Assembly: GCF_002211365.1 (NCBI RefSeq)
Contig: NZ_LOKZ01000001.1
Coordinates: forward strand, 992,001 to 1,056,000
Direction of reading: 5' to 3'
From: Rhizobium sp. R711
GTDB lineage: Bacteria; Pseudomonadota; Alphaproteobacteria; Rhizobiales; Rhizobiaceae
Length of the DNA: 64,000 nucleotides
Positions within the stretch are counted from its first letter, which is position 1. Every line of letters begins with the position of its first letter. The position numbers and the translations under genes were made by a program. Shown here one piece after another: positions 36,461 to 45,029 of the stretch. The notes under the pieces are model-generated. The model was not told the origin of the DNA, ran no database searches, and saw nothing but the letters and a program-made list of their open reading frames with translations.

Positions 36461-37839
36461 TTGCTTGCATGTGCGGGCTTCCTAGCTCTTGGTTGTGCCT
36501 CAGGATGGGCTCAACAGGTCACCGGTACTCCAGGTTCGCCCGAAGCCACCGCCACGATCACCGGAAAACAACTTCCACCGCCCGATCCGAATTTCGGCGG
36601 TGTGCGCCGAAAGGCGCCCCCAATGTGCTCCTGATCATGACGGACGACCAGGGTTTCGGTGCTCCGAGTACCTTTGGCGGTGTCATTCCTACGCCTGCGA
36701 TGGATCGTATCGCCAAGCAGGGGCTGCGCTTCACCAATTTCCACTCCACGTCGCTCTGCTCGCCGACGCGGGCTGCCCTGATCACCGGGCGCAACCATCA
36801 TTCGGTCGGCTTCGGCGTCGTCGGCGAATTAGCGACAGGGTATTCAGGGTACGATTCGATCATCCCCATCGAAAAGGGCACGATACTCAAGGAGAATGGA
36901 TACGCTACCTCATGGTTCGGCAAGGACCACAGCACGCCGTACTATCAATCAAGCCAGGCTGGGCCGTTCAATCAGTGGCCGAACTGCATGGGCTTCGATT
37001 ACTTCTATGGCTTCGTCGGCGGCGATGCCAGTCAGTGGCAGCCGAACCTCTTCCGCAACACAACCGCCATCTACCCCTTCGAAGGAAATCCCGGCTGGAA
37101 CATGGAGACTGCAATGGCCGACGAGGCCATCGGCTACATCAAACAGCTCAAGGAGGTTGCTCCTGGCAAGCCCTGGCTCGTCTATTACGTGCCTGGTGCC
37201 ACCCATGCGCCACACCACCCGACGCCGGAATGGATCAAGAAGATCGGCGACATGCACCTGTTCGACGACGACTGGAACAAGCTGCGCGAGACGATTTTCG
37301 GGACGGAATTCACCTATCCCGGGGAGTTGACCGGCGTGCCGGCCAGCGCCGCCCCTGATATTCTGAACAAGTCCTATACGATCACCGCCGACATCGAGAT
37401 TCCCGAAGGCGGCGCGGATGGCATGATCGTCACGCAGGGCGGGCGCTTCGGCGGCTACGGTCTGTTCCTCAGCAGGGGGGACTTCGGCGTCGGCAGAGGC
37501 CGGGTCGTGTACCTCTACAACCTCCTCGACCTCAAGCGCACGATGTGGGAGGGGCCGGAACTCGAGGCCGGCAAGCACACCGTCGTCTTCGACTACAAAA
37601 CGACCGGCACCGAACTTGGTACGGGTGGCACGGGCGTCCTCTCCGTCGACGGAAAGCAAGTGGCCACGAACTCCCTGGAGCACGGCATTCCGGTGACCTG
37701 CCCCGAGGACGAAACTTTTGACATCGGCCAAGGCACCCGCACCAGCGTGGAGCTGCTGGAGTATCGCTACGACACGCCGTTCAAGTTCACAGGCAAGATC
37801 GACAAGCTGACCTTCAAGCTAGGGAGGAGCAACCAATGA
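36461..37839 (+). pseudogene. Arylsulfatase remnant with two deletions
   Basis: The N-terminus (LLACAGFLALGCASGWAQQ, a signal peptide, then ATITGKQLPPPDPNFGGV) is in one frame that stops at 36632-36634. The enzyme continues in another: GAPNVLLIMTDDQGFGAPST, then LCSPTRAALITGR, whose Cys would become formylglycine. After WNKLRETIF (about 37296) the frame jumps to EFTYPGELTGVPASAAPDIL, the C-terminal beta domain. About 300 central residues with further metal ligands are missing compared with complete enzymes of about 780. The protein is therefore almost certainly inactive. The start is uncertain (TTG 36461 or earlier). Confidence 0.8.
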
Positions 37840-38042
37840 GCCTCAAGCACGCCATCAGCACCATAGCTGTAGCCGCGACACTCGGCGTTCTCATATCGTC
37901 GACGGCTTTGGCCGAAAATGCCATTACCGCGCCGGCGACGAAGTCCATCGGCACCGCCACGGGCCTGCGGCTACTATCTGCTGCCTCCGTGCTAGTGCTG
38001 CAGTGTCGCCTTGACCCGAGGTCCGAGAGGAGGATCGGCGTG
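37836..38042 (+). pseudogene. Truncated exported-protein gene fused to the next reading frame
   Basis: The sulfatase stop overlaps an ATG (ATGA) that starts a normal signal peptide, MSLKHAISTIAVAATLGVLI followed by SSTALAENAIT. After about 40 residues the sequence stops looking like protein and runs in frame through upstream DNA of the next gene into that gene. This looks like the first codons of a sulfatase-coupled gene left after a deletion. The family of the lost protein cannot be told. Confidence 0.55.
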
Positions 38043-38390
38043 ATGAACAGGGCGCTGGCTGTCGCGGCCATCGGTGAAATCGTGACTGGCCTCGCGTTGG
38101 TGGCCATTCCCGCGCTCGTCGGTGAGTTATTGCTTGGGGAGGCGCTGGTGGGCGTGGCGGCGGCCGCCGCGCGCGTTGCAGGCCTCGCGCTGATCGGACT
38201 GGGGATCGCCTGCTGGCGGAGTCGGCCCCTCGAAGGCATGCTGTTCTACAGCGCGCTCGTGGCACTATATCTCGCCTATCTCGGCCTCGCCCATGGGCTG
38301 ACGGGCGTCCTGCTTTGGCCAGCAGTCGTCCTGCATTTTGTCCTGTCGATCCTGCTCGCACGCGCTTGGCGTGGCGGCGCGATCGAGTGA
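38043..38390 (+). CDS. Small integral membrane protein, unknown function
   Basis: A 115-residue protein with about four helices: ALAVAAIGEIVTGLALVAIP, LVGVAAAAARVAGLALIGLG, FYSALVALYLAYLGLAHGLT and LLWPAVVLHFVLSILLARAW. The start at 38043 has a strong ribosome site (GAGAGGAGGATCGGCGTG) and is the natural N-terminus; an upstream fused frame is treated as a deletion artefact. No family is recognised. Confidence 0.75.
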   Translation: MNRALAVAAIGEIVTGLALVAIPALVGELLLGEALVGVAAAAARVAGLALIGLGIACWRSRPLEGMLFYSALVALYLAYLGLAHGLTGVLLWPAVVLHFVLSILLARAWRGGAIE

Positions 38391-38529
38391 GTGTCGGCGG
38401 ATCATCCAAGCGAGCAGCACAAGCGCTTACCCGCAATTGGCTTCATATGCTGGTTCGCCTGGTATCCGCAGGCAAACACGACGGGTATTCTGAGCCGCAG
38501 GTTTCGGCGACAACGACCGGAGGACAGCC

Positions 38530-39231
38530 ATGACCGAGTTTCCTTACAGTTCCGCTCTCATCGTCGGCGCAGGCCCGGGGCTCAGCGCCTCGCTTACGCG
38601 TCAGTTGAGCGAGCGCGGCGTCAAGGTTGCGCTGGCGGCGCGCAACACCGACAAGCTGAGCAAACTCGCCGGCGAAACCGGCGCGTTGACCTTTGCCGCG
38701 GATGCCGCGCAGCCAGCTTCCGTCGCCGCACTCTTTGACGACGTCGCGGCTGCGATGGGTGATCCCGATGTCGTCATCTATAACGCCAGTGGCCGCCTGC
38801 GCGGTCCTTTGGCGGAACTCGATCCAGCCGCCGTCGAACAGGCAATCGCCATCAGCGCCTACGGGGGCTTCCTGGTCAGCCAGCAGGCCGCAAGGCGCAT
38901 GCTTCCGCATGGGCGCGGCGCGATCCTGTTTACCGGGGCGACGGCGAGCATCAAGGGATATGCCCAGTCGGCCGCGTTCGCCATGGGCAAGTTTGCGCTT
39001 CGCGGTCTTGCCCAGAGCGCTGCCCGTGAGCTCGGGCCAAAGGGCATTCACGTCGCCCATTTCATCATCGACGGTGGAATCCGTTCGGAGATGCGCCGGG
39101 AAGACCCGACCAAGCCGGATGCGACGCTCGATCCTGACGCCATCGCGCAGACCTATATCAATGTGCTCCTGCAACACCGGAGCGCCTGGTCGCAGGAAAT
39201 CGAGGTGCGGCCGTGGACGGAATCCTTCTGA
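38530..39231 (+). CDS. SDR family oxidoreductase with Phe at the catalytic Tyr position
   Basis: A 233-residue Rossmann enzyme. The cofactor motif is ALIVGAGPGLSASLTRQL (Gly-rich, residues 9-26) with VVIYNASG later. The usual YxxxK pair reads F150-A-M-G-K154 (QSAAFAMGKFAL), so the catalytic Tyr is Phe; a Tyr is present six residues earlier (Y144). Some SDR subgroups carry this change, so it may not mean loss of all function, but classical proton transfer is doubtful. The start has GGAGGACAGCC upstream. Confidence 0.9.
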   Translation: MTEFPYSSALIVGAGPGLSASLTRQLSERGVKVALAARNTDKLSKLAGETGALTFAADAAQPASVAALFDDVAAAMGDPDVVIYNASGRLRGPLAELDPAAVEQAIAISAYGGFLVSQQAARRMLPHGRGAILFTGATASIKGYAQSAAFAMGKFALRGLAQSAARELGPKGIHVAHFIIDGGIRSEMRREDPTKPDATLDPDAIAQTYINVLLQHRSAWSQEIEVRPWTESF

Positions 39232-39562
39232 TATCCGCCTAACATGCCGCTGGACGCGCGCGGAGCGCTTGCGGCCCGTTTCAGCACGGAAACGGCTGAA
39301 AATACTGAAAAGTTAAAAAAATCTCACGCCGATTAACGGGTTGTTTACCACGTTTCATGAAAGGTGCTGTCTGAGCATTGGCGACTTGCATTCCTTTTTT
39401 CAGTCTCGCGTTTCATGGAATGCCGCTACGCCGCACAGGTTGAGGAAAGTCTAATTGATTATCCCTTCATGAACGGTGCTCACGTCCGCATCTCGATGCG
39501 GCGCTGACGGAAGCCAATGATCGGCCCTGACGAGGGTTCGGACAGATGAAGCGAGCAAGAAA
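39232..39562. other. Gap before podJ, likely promoter region
   Basis: 331 bp with no supported gene. It contains a 7-bp inverted repeat (TTTCAGC at 39279, GCTGAAA at 39295), an A-run, and TTAA-N7-TTTA at 39333-39347, which resembles a CtrA box. The region is AT-richer than its flanks and probably holds the podJ promoter. Confidence 0.5.
39333..39347 (+). promoter_or_regulatory. Candidate CtrA-like box upstream of podJ
   Basis: TTAA, seven bases (CGGGTTG), then TTTA, followed by CC. The CtrA consensus is TTAA-N7-TTAA, so one base differs. It lies about 215 bp before the podJ start. Cell-cycle control of a polarity gene would make sense, but the match is short. Confidence 0.35.
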
Positions 39563-42500
39563 ATGAACGGATCGCGATCAAATTCCCCACGGCACTCCGA
39601 CAGGGCGTCGCTCGATGCGCTGAACCGCACCATCGAAGGTCTGGAAGCGAGGATCGAGGGTTTGATGGGCGCGAGCGCTCGCGACCAGCGCCAGCGCGCC
39701 CCGTCGCCGGAGCGCGAGGCCTACGCTGATCCCTATGCCGGCCGCGCACCCTATGGCGCTGAAGCCCGGCCGGATCCTTTCGCCGAAATTCGCCAGCGCC
39801 AGCGCGTTCTGGAGGCAAGCCGGGAACGCCCTGTAGTGCACGAGCCCGTATCACATACGCGCGAGCAGCCGGCCCCATCGCGCGCGCCGCTTCCGGTTGC
39901 CGAACGCGCACTGCGTCCGGCCGATCCAAAGCCGGCCTATCGCGCCGCAGACGACACCATGACCGAGATCGCTCAGGCGCTCGTCAATCTTCGTCAGGAC
40001 CTGAAACGCGACATCTCCGATGGTGTGACGCGGGAAATGAACGCGCTGCGCGAGGAGATCCGCAGCATCAAGGTCGGTGCCGAAGACCGCCGCTTCGCCG
40101 ATGACATTCGCGCCGATATGGGCCGTCTCGCCAGCAGCATCGACCAGCTTGCCGGTCGCTCCAATGCGCCCGAAGCGCAAGGGTTGCGCGGCGAGTTCGA
40201 AGAGCTGCGCTCGCTGATGGACGGGCTCGCGCGCGAAGATTCAATCCGCCATATGGAGACGCGCTGGGACGGCTTCGAGAACCAGCTGCATGCGCTCGAT
40301 ACGGCGGGCCTGCAGGAAGAGCTGGTGGCGCTTGCCTACCGGCTCGACGACATCAAGCGCCATATCGGCGGCTTGGGCGAAAGCCCGGCCGTGCGGGCGC
40401 TGGAAGACAAGCTTCTCTCTATCGCGACGGCGATGGAGCAGTTTGGCACGATGATCCAGCCGCATGATCGGGCGATGGCCGAGCAGTTTGCGGCGGTCGA
40501 TAGCCGGCTCGACGAAATCAGCCGCGCCATTGCGGCAACCGGCCGCGCTGCCACCAGCGGCGATCCCGCCATGATGCATCGCCTCGAAGGCCGCCTGAAC
40601 GCCTTGGGCGAGCAGATCGACATGATGGGCCATAGCGTCGCGAGCCGCGCAGTTCCGACCGATGCCATGGCGGATCGGCTCGAAACGCTGACGCTGCGCG
40701 TCGAGGAACTCGCCAACGCCGAGGCCGCCTCGCGCCTCGACGAACGCCTGGAGCATCTGTCCTACCTGCTCGAGCGAAGCCACAAGGCCGCGCCGCAACC
40801 GGAACTGACCGGCGCGCTTGCCGACATCTCGCGCAAGATCGATGCGCTCGAGGTCGGCTCGGTCAACGATGCGCTGGCGCAGCGCCTGGACTATCTCGCA
40901 CGCCGCATCGACGAAATGGATTTCCAGCCGCTTCAACCTGTCGCCGCTCCCGCGGACGATAGCGCCATCCGTCGCATCGAAAGCCGGCTCGGCGATATCG
41001 CCGCACGCCTTGAGGAAAGCACCGCCGCGCCGGCGGCCGATTCCTATGCGCTGAAGAACCTTGAAGACCAGATCGCAAACCTCTCGGCCCTGATGAGCGA
41101 GCCGCGGCCCGCAGCCGAGTTGCCGCTGGATTTCGACCGCCGCATGGGTGCGATCGAAGACTACATGGCGACCAGCGACGAATATATCATCGAGGCCGCC
41201 CGCCAGGCGGCGGAAGCGGTGGTCGAAGCCTATGCGAGAAGCGGCGTCTTCCAGGGCGGTGCGCCGGCCGCAGCCGACATGTCTGCGCTCACTGCGCTTG
41301 CCGAAGATCTCCGCCAGCTTGAGGACCTCAGCCGCAGCAGCGAGGAGCGCACGCACAAGACCTTCCAGGCCCTGCACGAAACACTGGTCCAGATCGCCGA
41401 GCGATTGGACACGATGGAAGATCGCGCCGCCGCAAGGCCTGCGCCGAGAATGCCGAGCGCCGATGTCGATTTCGCGGTCGATACCTACGCGATGATGCAG
41501 GCCGGTACCGAGGACGCGCAGAGACCGGCGGTGTTCGGAACCCGCGCCCCTGCAGGCCACCAGCCAGAGGTCACCGAGCAAGCGCTGGCCATACCGGTTA
41601 TGGCTGCGACCGATACCAGCGTGGTCGCCATTGAGGCGGCGACGAAGCCTGTCGCATCCGCCGATGCCTCAAAGAGCAGCCTCCTTGCGAGCCTCGGCAA
41701 GCGTCTGCTGCCAAGCAAAAAGGTGAAGGCGGAAACCACTGCCGCCGAGCGCACTGTGATCGATCCGGCTCCATCCATCGATCCCGTCGATGTGATGCCG
41801 CCCGAAGCCGCCAATGAGCCGCTGGAGCCGGGCTCGGGTGCGCCCGATGTCAAGAAAATCCTGGAACGCGTGCGCGCCAGCCAGAACGCTGCGCGAACGA
41901 ACGCCAAGCCCGCAACGGAAAACGAGCGCGCCGACTACATTGCCGCCGCCCGCCGCGCCGCGCAGGCCGCGGCAATGGAGACCGAACCCGGCGCCAAGCC
42001 GCAGCCCGCCAAAGCCGACAAGAAGGCAAAGGTTAAGGATTCGACCAAGGGAGGCGCCTTCTCGCGCTTCCGCCGTCCGATCCTGCTTGCCGTCGGCGCC
42101 GTGCTTCTGGCGATCATGGCGTTTCCGCTCGCACGCACGCTGACGAGCGGTGAGCCGGCGCCGTCCGCCGAAGTTGCCGTGCTGACGGATACATCAAGCA
42201 ATTCGCTGCCGCCCGACAGCGAAACCGCGCCGGACCAAGTCGCTGCAATCGCTCCGGAAGTCCCGGCTGCAGCGGCCCCTGTCGCGCCGATGACGAGCAG
42301 CGATCAGGCACCCGCACCGGCAGCACCCGACCATCTGACTGCGACCGCGCCGCTGAACGGTGACGCGGCGGCGCCGCTTGCGCCTTCCGGCGCTCCTCAG
42401 GACGCCTCCGGTTTCGTTGCCAAGGATACTGCGCCGATTGCGGCTGGAGTGGCCACCACACCGACCGCGGAAACGGCAAGCATTGCCGTCCCGGATACGG

Positions 42501-43357
42501 TGCAGCCGAAGTCACTCGCCGATGCAGCCAAGAGCGGCGATCCGCTGGCACTCTTCGAAATTGGTGCCCGCTATAGCGAGGGCCGTGCCGGTGTCGCCGT
42601 CGATGCGAAGGAAGCGGCAAATTGGTATCAGCTCGCCGCAAACAAGGGCTTCGCGCCGGCCGAATATCGTCTCGGCAACATTTACGAGAAGGGCACGGGC
42701 GTCGGACGCGATATCGCCAAGGCGACGCAATATTACGAACAGGCCGCCAACCAGGGCAATGCCAGTGCGATGCACAATCTCGCCGTGCTCTACGCGTCCG
42801 GTGCGCTCGGCCAGCAGGACTACAAGGTGGCGGCGGACTGGTTCATCAAGGCGGCCGACCTCGGCGTTACCGACAGCCAGTTCAATCTGGCGATCCTCTG
42901 CGCTCGCGGCAATGGGGTCACGCAGGATCTGACCGAATCCTACAAGTGGTTCGCGGTTGCGGCCAAGGGCGGTGACAAGGACGCGGCACAGAAGCGCGAC
43001 GAAGTTGCCAACGCGATGAAGCCGGACCAGCTGGAAAAGGCGCGTGCCAAGGCAGACCTCTGGAAGGCCGCGCCGCTCGACAGCAAGGCGAACGGCGTCG
43101 ACGTTCCGGATGAATGGGTCGGCAATGCCACCAAGACCTCGACGGTCGACATGAAGAGAGCGATCCGCAACATCCAGGCGATTCTCAACAACAACGGCTT
43201 CGACGCCGGCCAGCCGGACGGCGAGATGGGCGCGAAGACCGTTGCGGCGATCAAGAGCTTCCAGAAGTCGATCGGCCAGGAGCCGAGCGGCAAGATCAAC
43301 GATGTTACGGTGAAGGCCCTCTTGGATCGCAACAAGGGCCCGGCCACGAAAGTCTGA
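39563..43357 (+). CDS. podJ: PodJ-type polar localization factor
   Basis: A 1264-residue polarity protein. Residues 1 to about 620 are a mostly helical, coiled-coil cytoplasmic region with repeated EDIKRHI/LDEIS-type heptads. A Pro/Ala/Lys-rich stretch follows, then one membrane helix at about 838-856 (RPILLAVGAVLLAIMAF). The periplasmic part has a Pro/Ala-rich linker, four Sel1 repeats from about 983 (SGDPLALFEIGARYSEG, NKGFAPAEYRLGNIYEKG and two more), and a peptidoglycan-binding domain at about 1195-1257 (IQAILNNNGFDAGQPDGEMG). This order matches rhizobial PodJ, which marks the new pole. Confidence 0.93.
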   Translation: MNGSRSNSPRHSDRASLDALNRTIEGLEARIEGLMGASARDQRQRAPSPEREAYADPYAGRAPYGAEARPDPFAEIRQRQRVLEASRERPVVHEPVSHTREQPAPSRAPLPVAERALRPADPKPAYRAADDTMTEIAQALVNLRQDLKRDISDGVTREMNALREEIRSIKVGAEDRRFADDIRADMGRLASSIDQLAGRSNAPEAQGLRGEFEELRSLMDGLAREDSIRHMETRWDGFENQLHALDTAGLQEELVALAYRLDDIKRHIGGLGESPAVRALEDKLLSIATAMEQFGTMIQPHDRAMAEQFAAVDSRLDEISRAIAATGRAATSGDPAMMHRLEGRLNALGEQIDMMGHSVASRAVPTDAMADRLETLTLRVEELANAEAASRLDERLEHLSYLLERSHKAAPQPELTGALADISRKIDALEVGSVNDALAQRLDYLARRIDEMDFQPLQPVAAPADDSAIRRIESRLGDIAARLEESTAAPAADSYALKNLEDQIANLSALMSEPRPAAELPLDFDRRMGAIEDYMATSDEYIIEAARQAAEAVVEAYARSGVFQGGAPAAADMSALTALAEDLRQLEDLSRSSEERTHKTFQALHETLVQIAERLDTMEDRAAARPAPRMPSADVDFAVDTYAMMQAGTEDAQRPAVFGTRAPAGHQPEVTEQALAIPVMAATDTSVVAIEAATKPVASADASKSSLLASLGKRLLPSKKVKAETTAAERTVIDPAPSIDPVDVMPPEAANEPLEPGSGAPDVKKILERVRASQNAARTNAKPATENERADYIAAARRAAQAAAMETEPGAKPQPAKADKKAKVKDSTKGGAFSRFRRPILLAVGAVLLAIMAFPLARTLTSGEPAPSAEVAVLTDTSSNSLPPDSETAPDQVAAIAPEVPAAAAPVAPMTSSDQAPAPAAPDHLTATAPLNGDAAAPLAPSGAPQDASGFVAKDTAPIAAGVATTPTAETASIAVPDTVQPKSLADAAKSGDPLALFEIGARYSEGRAGVAVDAKEAANWYQLAANKGFAPAEYRLGNIYEKGTGVGRDIAKATQYYEQAANQGNASAMHNLAVLYASGALGQQDYKVAADWFIKAADLGVTDSQFNLAILCARGNGVTQDLTESYKWFAVAAKGGDKDAAQKRDEVANAMKPDQLEKARAKADLWKAAPLDSKANGVDVPDEWVGNATKTSTVDMKRAIRNIQAILNNNGFDAGQPDGEMGAKTVAAIKSFQKSIGQEPSGKINDVTVKALLDRNKGPATKV

Positions 43358-43663
43358 TTGCGGCGCCCTCCCGGTCTTCCGTGCGCTTACGGGCGATCGA
43401 TAAAAATGCGCGCCGTGGTGTGTGCAGGTCCGTGCAAGCTTCGCCGAATATTTTTGAGCAGAGCCCGGACTCAGTTGTGCGGGCTCAGAGGTAGTGCGGT
43501 TGTATCTATCGCAGCTCAAGAAGAATTTCGCATTGCGCGCGTATTCTTCGGAAAATGTTATTTGCGAAATATTGCAACTGTGATTCTTCTTGCTGTGTAA
43601 GCGCTCTGCGTATCGTGATTCGGTGAATGTCGTTGATGCTGAATGATTTGGCGGAGATTCCGA
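43358..43663. other. Gap with a weak hairpin
   Basis: 306 bp between podJ and a small gene. A 7-bp inverted repeat (GAGCCCG at 43461 and CGGGCTC at 43480) could end podJ transcription, but it is far from the stop and has no U-tract. I see no supported gene. Confidence 0.45.
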
Positions 43664-43879
43664 ATGATAAGTCTTGATATTGAAAGCTGGGCGCTGACGC
43701 GAGCTCACCATATCGTCCTGAACGAAGGATTGAATCTTGCGAAGGCGGCGCAGGATCTGGATCGCAAGCGCTCGCGCACACTGGTTTACGAGCTTCAGAA
43801 GGTCATAGCCGCCGCAATCCTCGAAGCGCATGCAGCCAATGTCAGTTCCAATGGGGCGCAGGCCGTCCAGGGAACCTGA
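43664..43879 (+). CDS. Small hypothetical protein
   Basis: A 71-residue protein with a ribosome site GGCGGAG. The sequence is helical (LTRAHHIVLNEGLNLAKAAQDLDRKRSRTLVYELQKVIAAAILEA), without signal or membrane segment. The first part looks like a compact HTH-like helix pair, but I cannot assign it to a family. It may still be a real gene because coding-like composition starts exactly at the ribosome site. Confidence 0.55.
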   Translation: MISLDIESWALTRAHHIVLNEGLNLAKAAQDLDRKRSRTLVYELQKVIAAAILEAHAANVSSNGAQAVQGT

Positions 43880-43995
43880 TACCGCGTTGCTCTATGTACT
43901 GTAGCCTCCGGCTTAGGGGCCACCCCGCGATTGCTCGCGTCCTTTAGCAGATATCATAAGCTACTTGCTTCAGGCCGATCGGCGCCATAGCCGGC

Positions 43996-44496
43996 CTATG
44001 CCTTGCCAGTTTCCGTGTCGAGGGTTTCGATCACTCTGGTCATGACGGCCAGGGCTGCCTCCATCTCGGCGACGGCAAATGACTGCCCGAGCCTGTCGGC
44101 CCACTCCGCCTGCGCTGTCTCGATCGCGGCGAGGCGGGATTCGCCTTCCTCCGTCAATTTTACCAGTTTGGCGCGCTGATGCTGCGGGTTATCGACATAG
44201 CTGATCAGCCCGTCGCCTTCGAGTGCATCCGCCAGCCGTTGCACGCCCTGTCGGGCGACCCCGAGCAGGCGCGCAATCTGCGCGACGGAATGCGCGCCAC
44301 TTCGCGCACCGGCAAGTACCTGCCAGCGGGCGCTCGTCTGTCCGGCGGGCTTCGCCAACTCGTCGCCGGCGGCGGTCAACCGGCCTGCGAGCCGCAGCGC
44401 AGCGATGGTGAACAGCGAGAAGGCATCGCCTTCGGCGGTCCGTCTCGGGCGGTTTTGTTTGACAATATGTTGTCGTATTGGTATTTCATCGGTCAT
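43996..44496 (-). CDS. MarR family transcriptional regulator
   Basis: A 166-residue winged-helix regulator. The DNA-binding part is HSVAQIARLLGVARQGVQRLADALEGDGLI followed by the wing YVDNPQHQRAKLVKLTEEG. N- and C-terminal helices form the dimer. It is divergent from the GFA protein gene, and both share a region with two matching palindromes, one of which lies inside its first codons. Autorepression and control of the GFA gene are likely. Confidence 0.92.
   Translation of the reverse strand: MTDEIPIRQHIVKQNRPRRTAEGDAFSLFTIAALRLAGRLTAAGDELAKPAGQTSARWQVLAGARSGAHSVAQIARLLGVARQGVQRLADALEGDGLISYVDNPQHQRAKLVKLTEEGESRLAAIETAQAEWADRLGQSFAVAEMEAALAVMTRVIETLDTETGKA
44461..44474. promoter_or_regulatory. 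MarR operator, copy 1
   Basis: GACAATATGTTGTC, with 5-bp arms GACAA/TTGTC around four bases. It lies within the first codons of the MarR gene. It is the exact reverse complement of copy 2. Confidence 0.65.
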
Positions 44497-44510
44497 GACA
44501 ACATATTGTC
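44497..44510. promoter_or_regulatory. MarR operator, copy 2
   Basis: GACAACATATTGTC, immediately upstream of the MarR start and 40 bp before the GFA start. Arm symmetry and the second copy 36 bp away fit dimeric MarR binding. Confidence 0.7.
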
Positions 44511-44549
44511 ATGACGATTGACCATTGCAAAGGGCGGAGGAGGAAATCC

Positions 44550-44954
44550 ATGAAGAAAACCTACACGGGCAGCTGCCATTGCGGCAAAATCCGCTACGAG
44601 GTCGATGCCGATCTCCAGGCCGGCACCGGCCGCTGCAATTGCACCGTCTGCGGCAAGCGGCGCTATTGGGGCGCGGTCGTGAAGCCCGAGGATTTCCGTC
44701 TGCTGTGCGAGGAGACGGCGGCCGCTGACTATCAGTTCGCAACGATGAGCGGCCATCACCGCTTCTGCCCGACATGCGGCCTTCATGCCTATGGGCATGG
44801 TCAAATTCCAGAGATTGGCGGAGACTATGTTTCGATCAACATCGCCTGCCTTGATGACATATCGCCCGAAGAGCTTGCGGCTCTGCCGGTTCGCTATATG
44901 GACGGGCGTCACGACAACTGGTGGAACGAACCCGCGGTGACGAGCTACCTTTAA
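44550..44954 (+). CDS. GFA family (glutathione-dependent formaldehyde-activating) protein
   Basis: A 134-residue zinc protein. The metal-binding Cys residues are CHCG (residues 9-11), CNCTVCGK and FCPTCGLHAYG, in the GFA order. Many GFA members are not proven to act on formaldehyde, so the substrate is open. The start at 44550 has a very strong ribosome site (GGCGGAGGAGGAAATCC). It is divergent from a MarR regulator. Confidence 0.92.
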   Translation: MKKTYTGSCHCGKIRYEVDADLQAGTGRCNCTVCGKRRYWGAVVKPEDFRLLCEETAAADYQFATMSGHHRFCPTCGLHAYGHGQIPEIGGDYVSINIACLDDISPEELAALPVRYMDGRHDNWWNEPAVTSYL

Positions 44955-45029
44955 CTCAGACCGGCAGCCGCGCAGCGCTACTGCGTTCGGCGACTTGCGA
45001 TCCCGGGGTCCTGACGACGGACGGGAATG

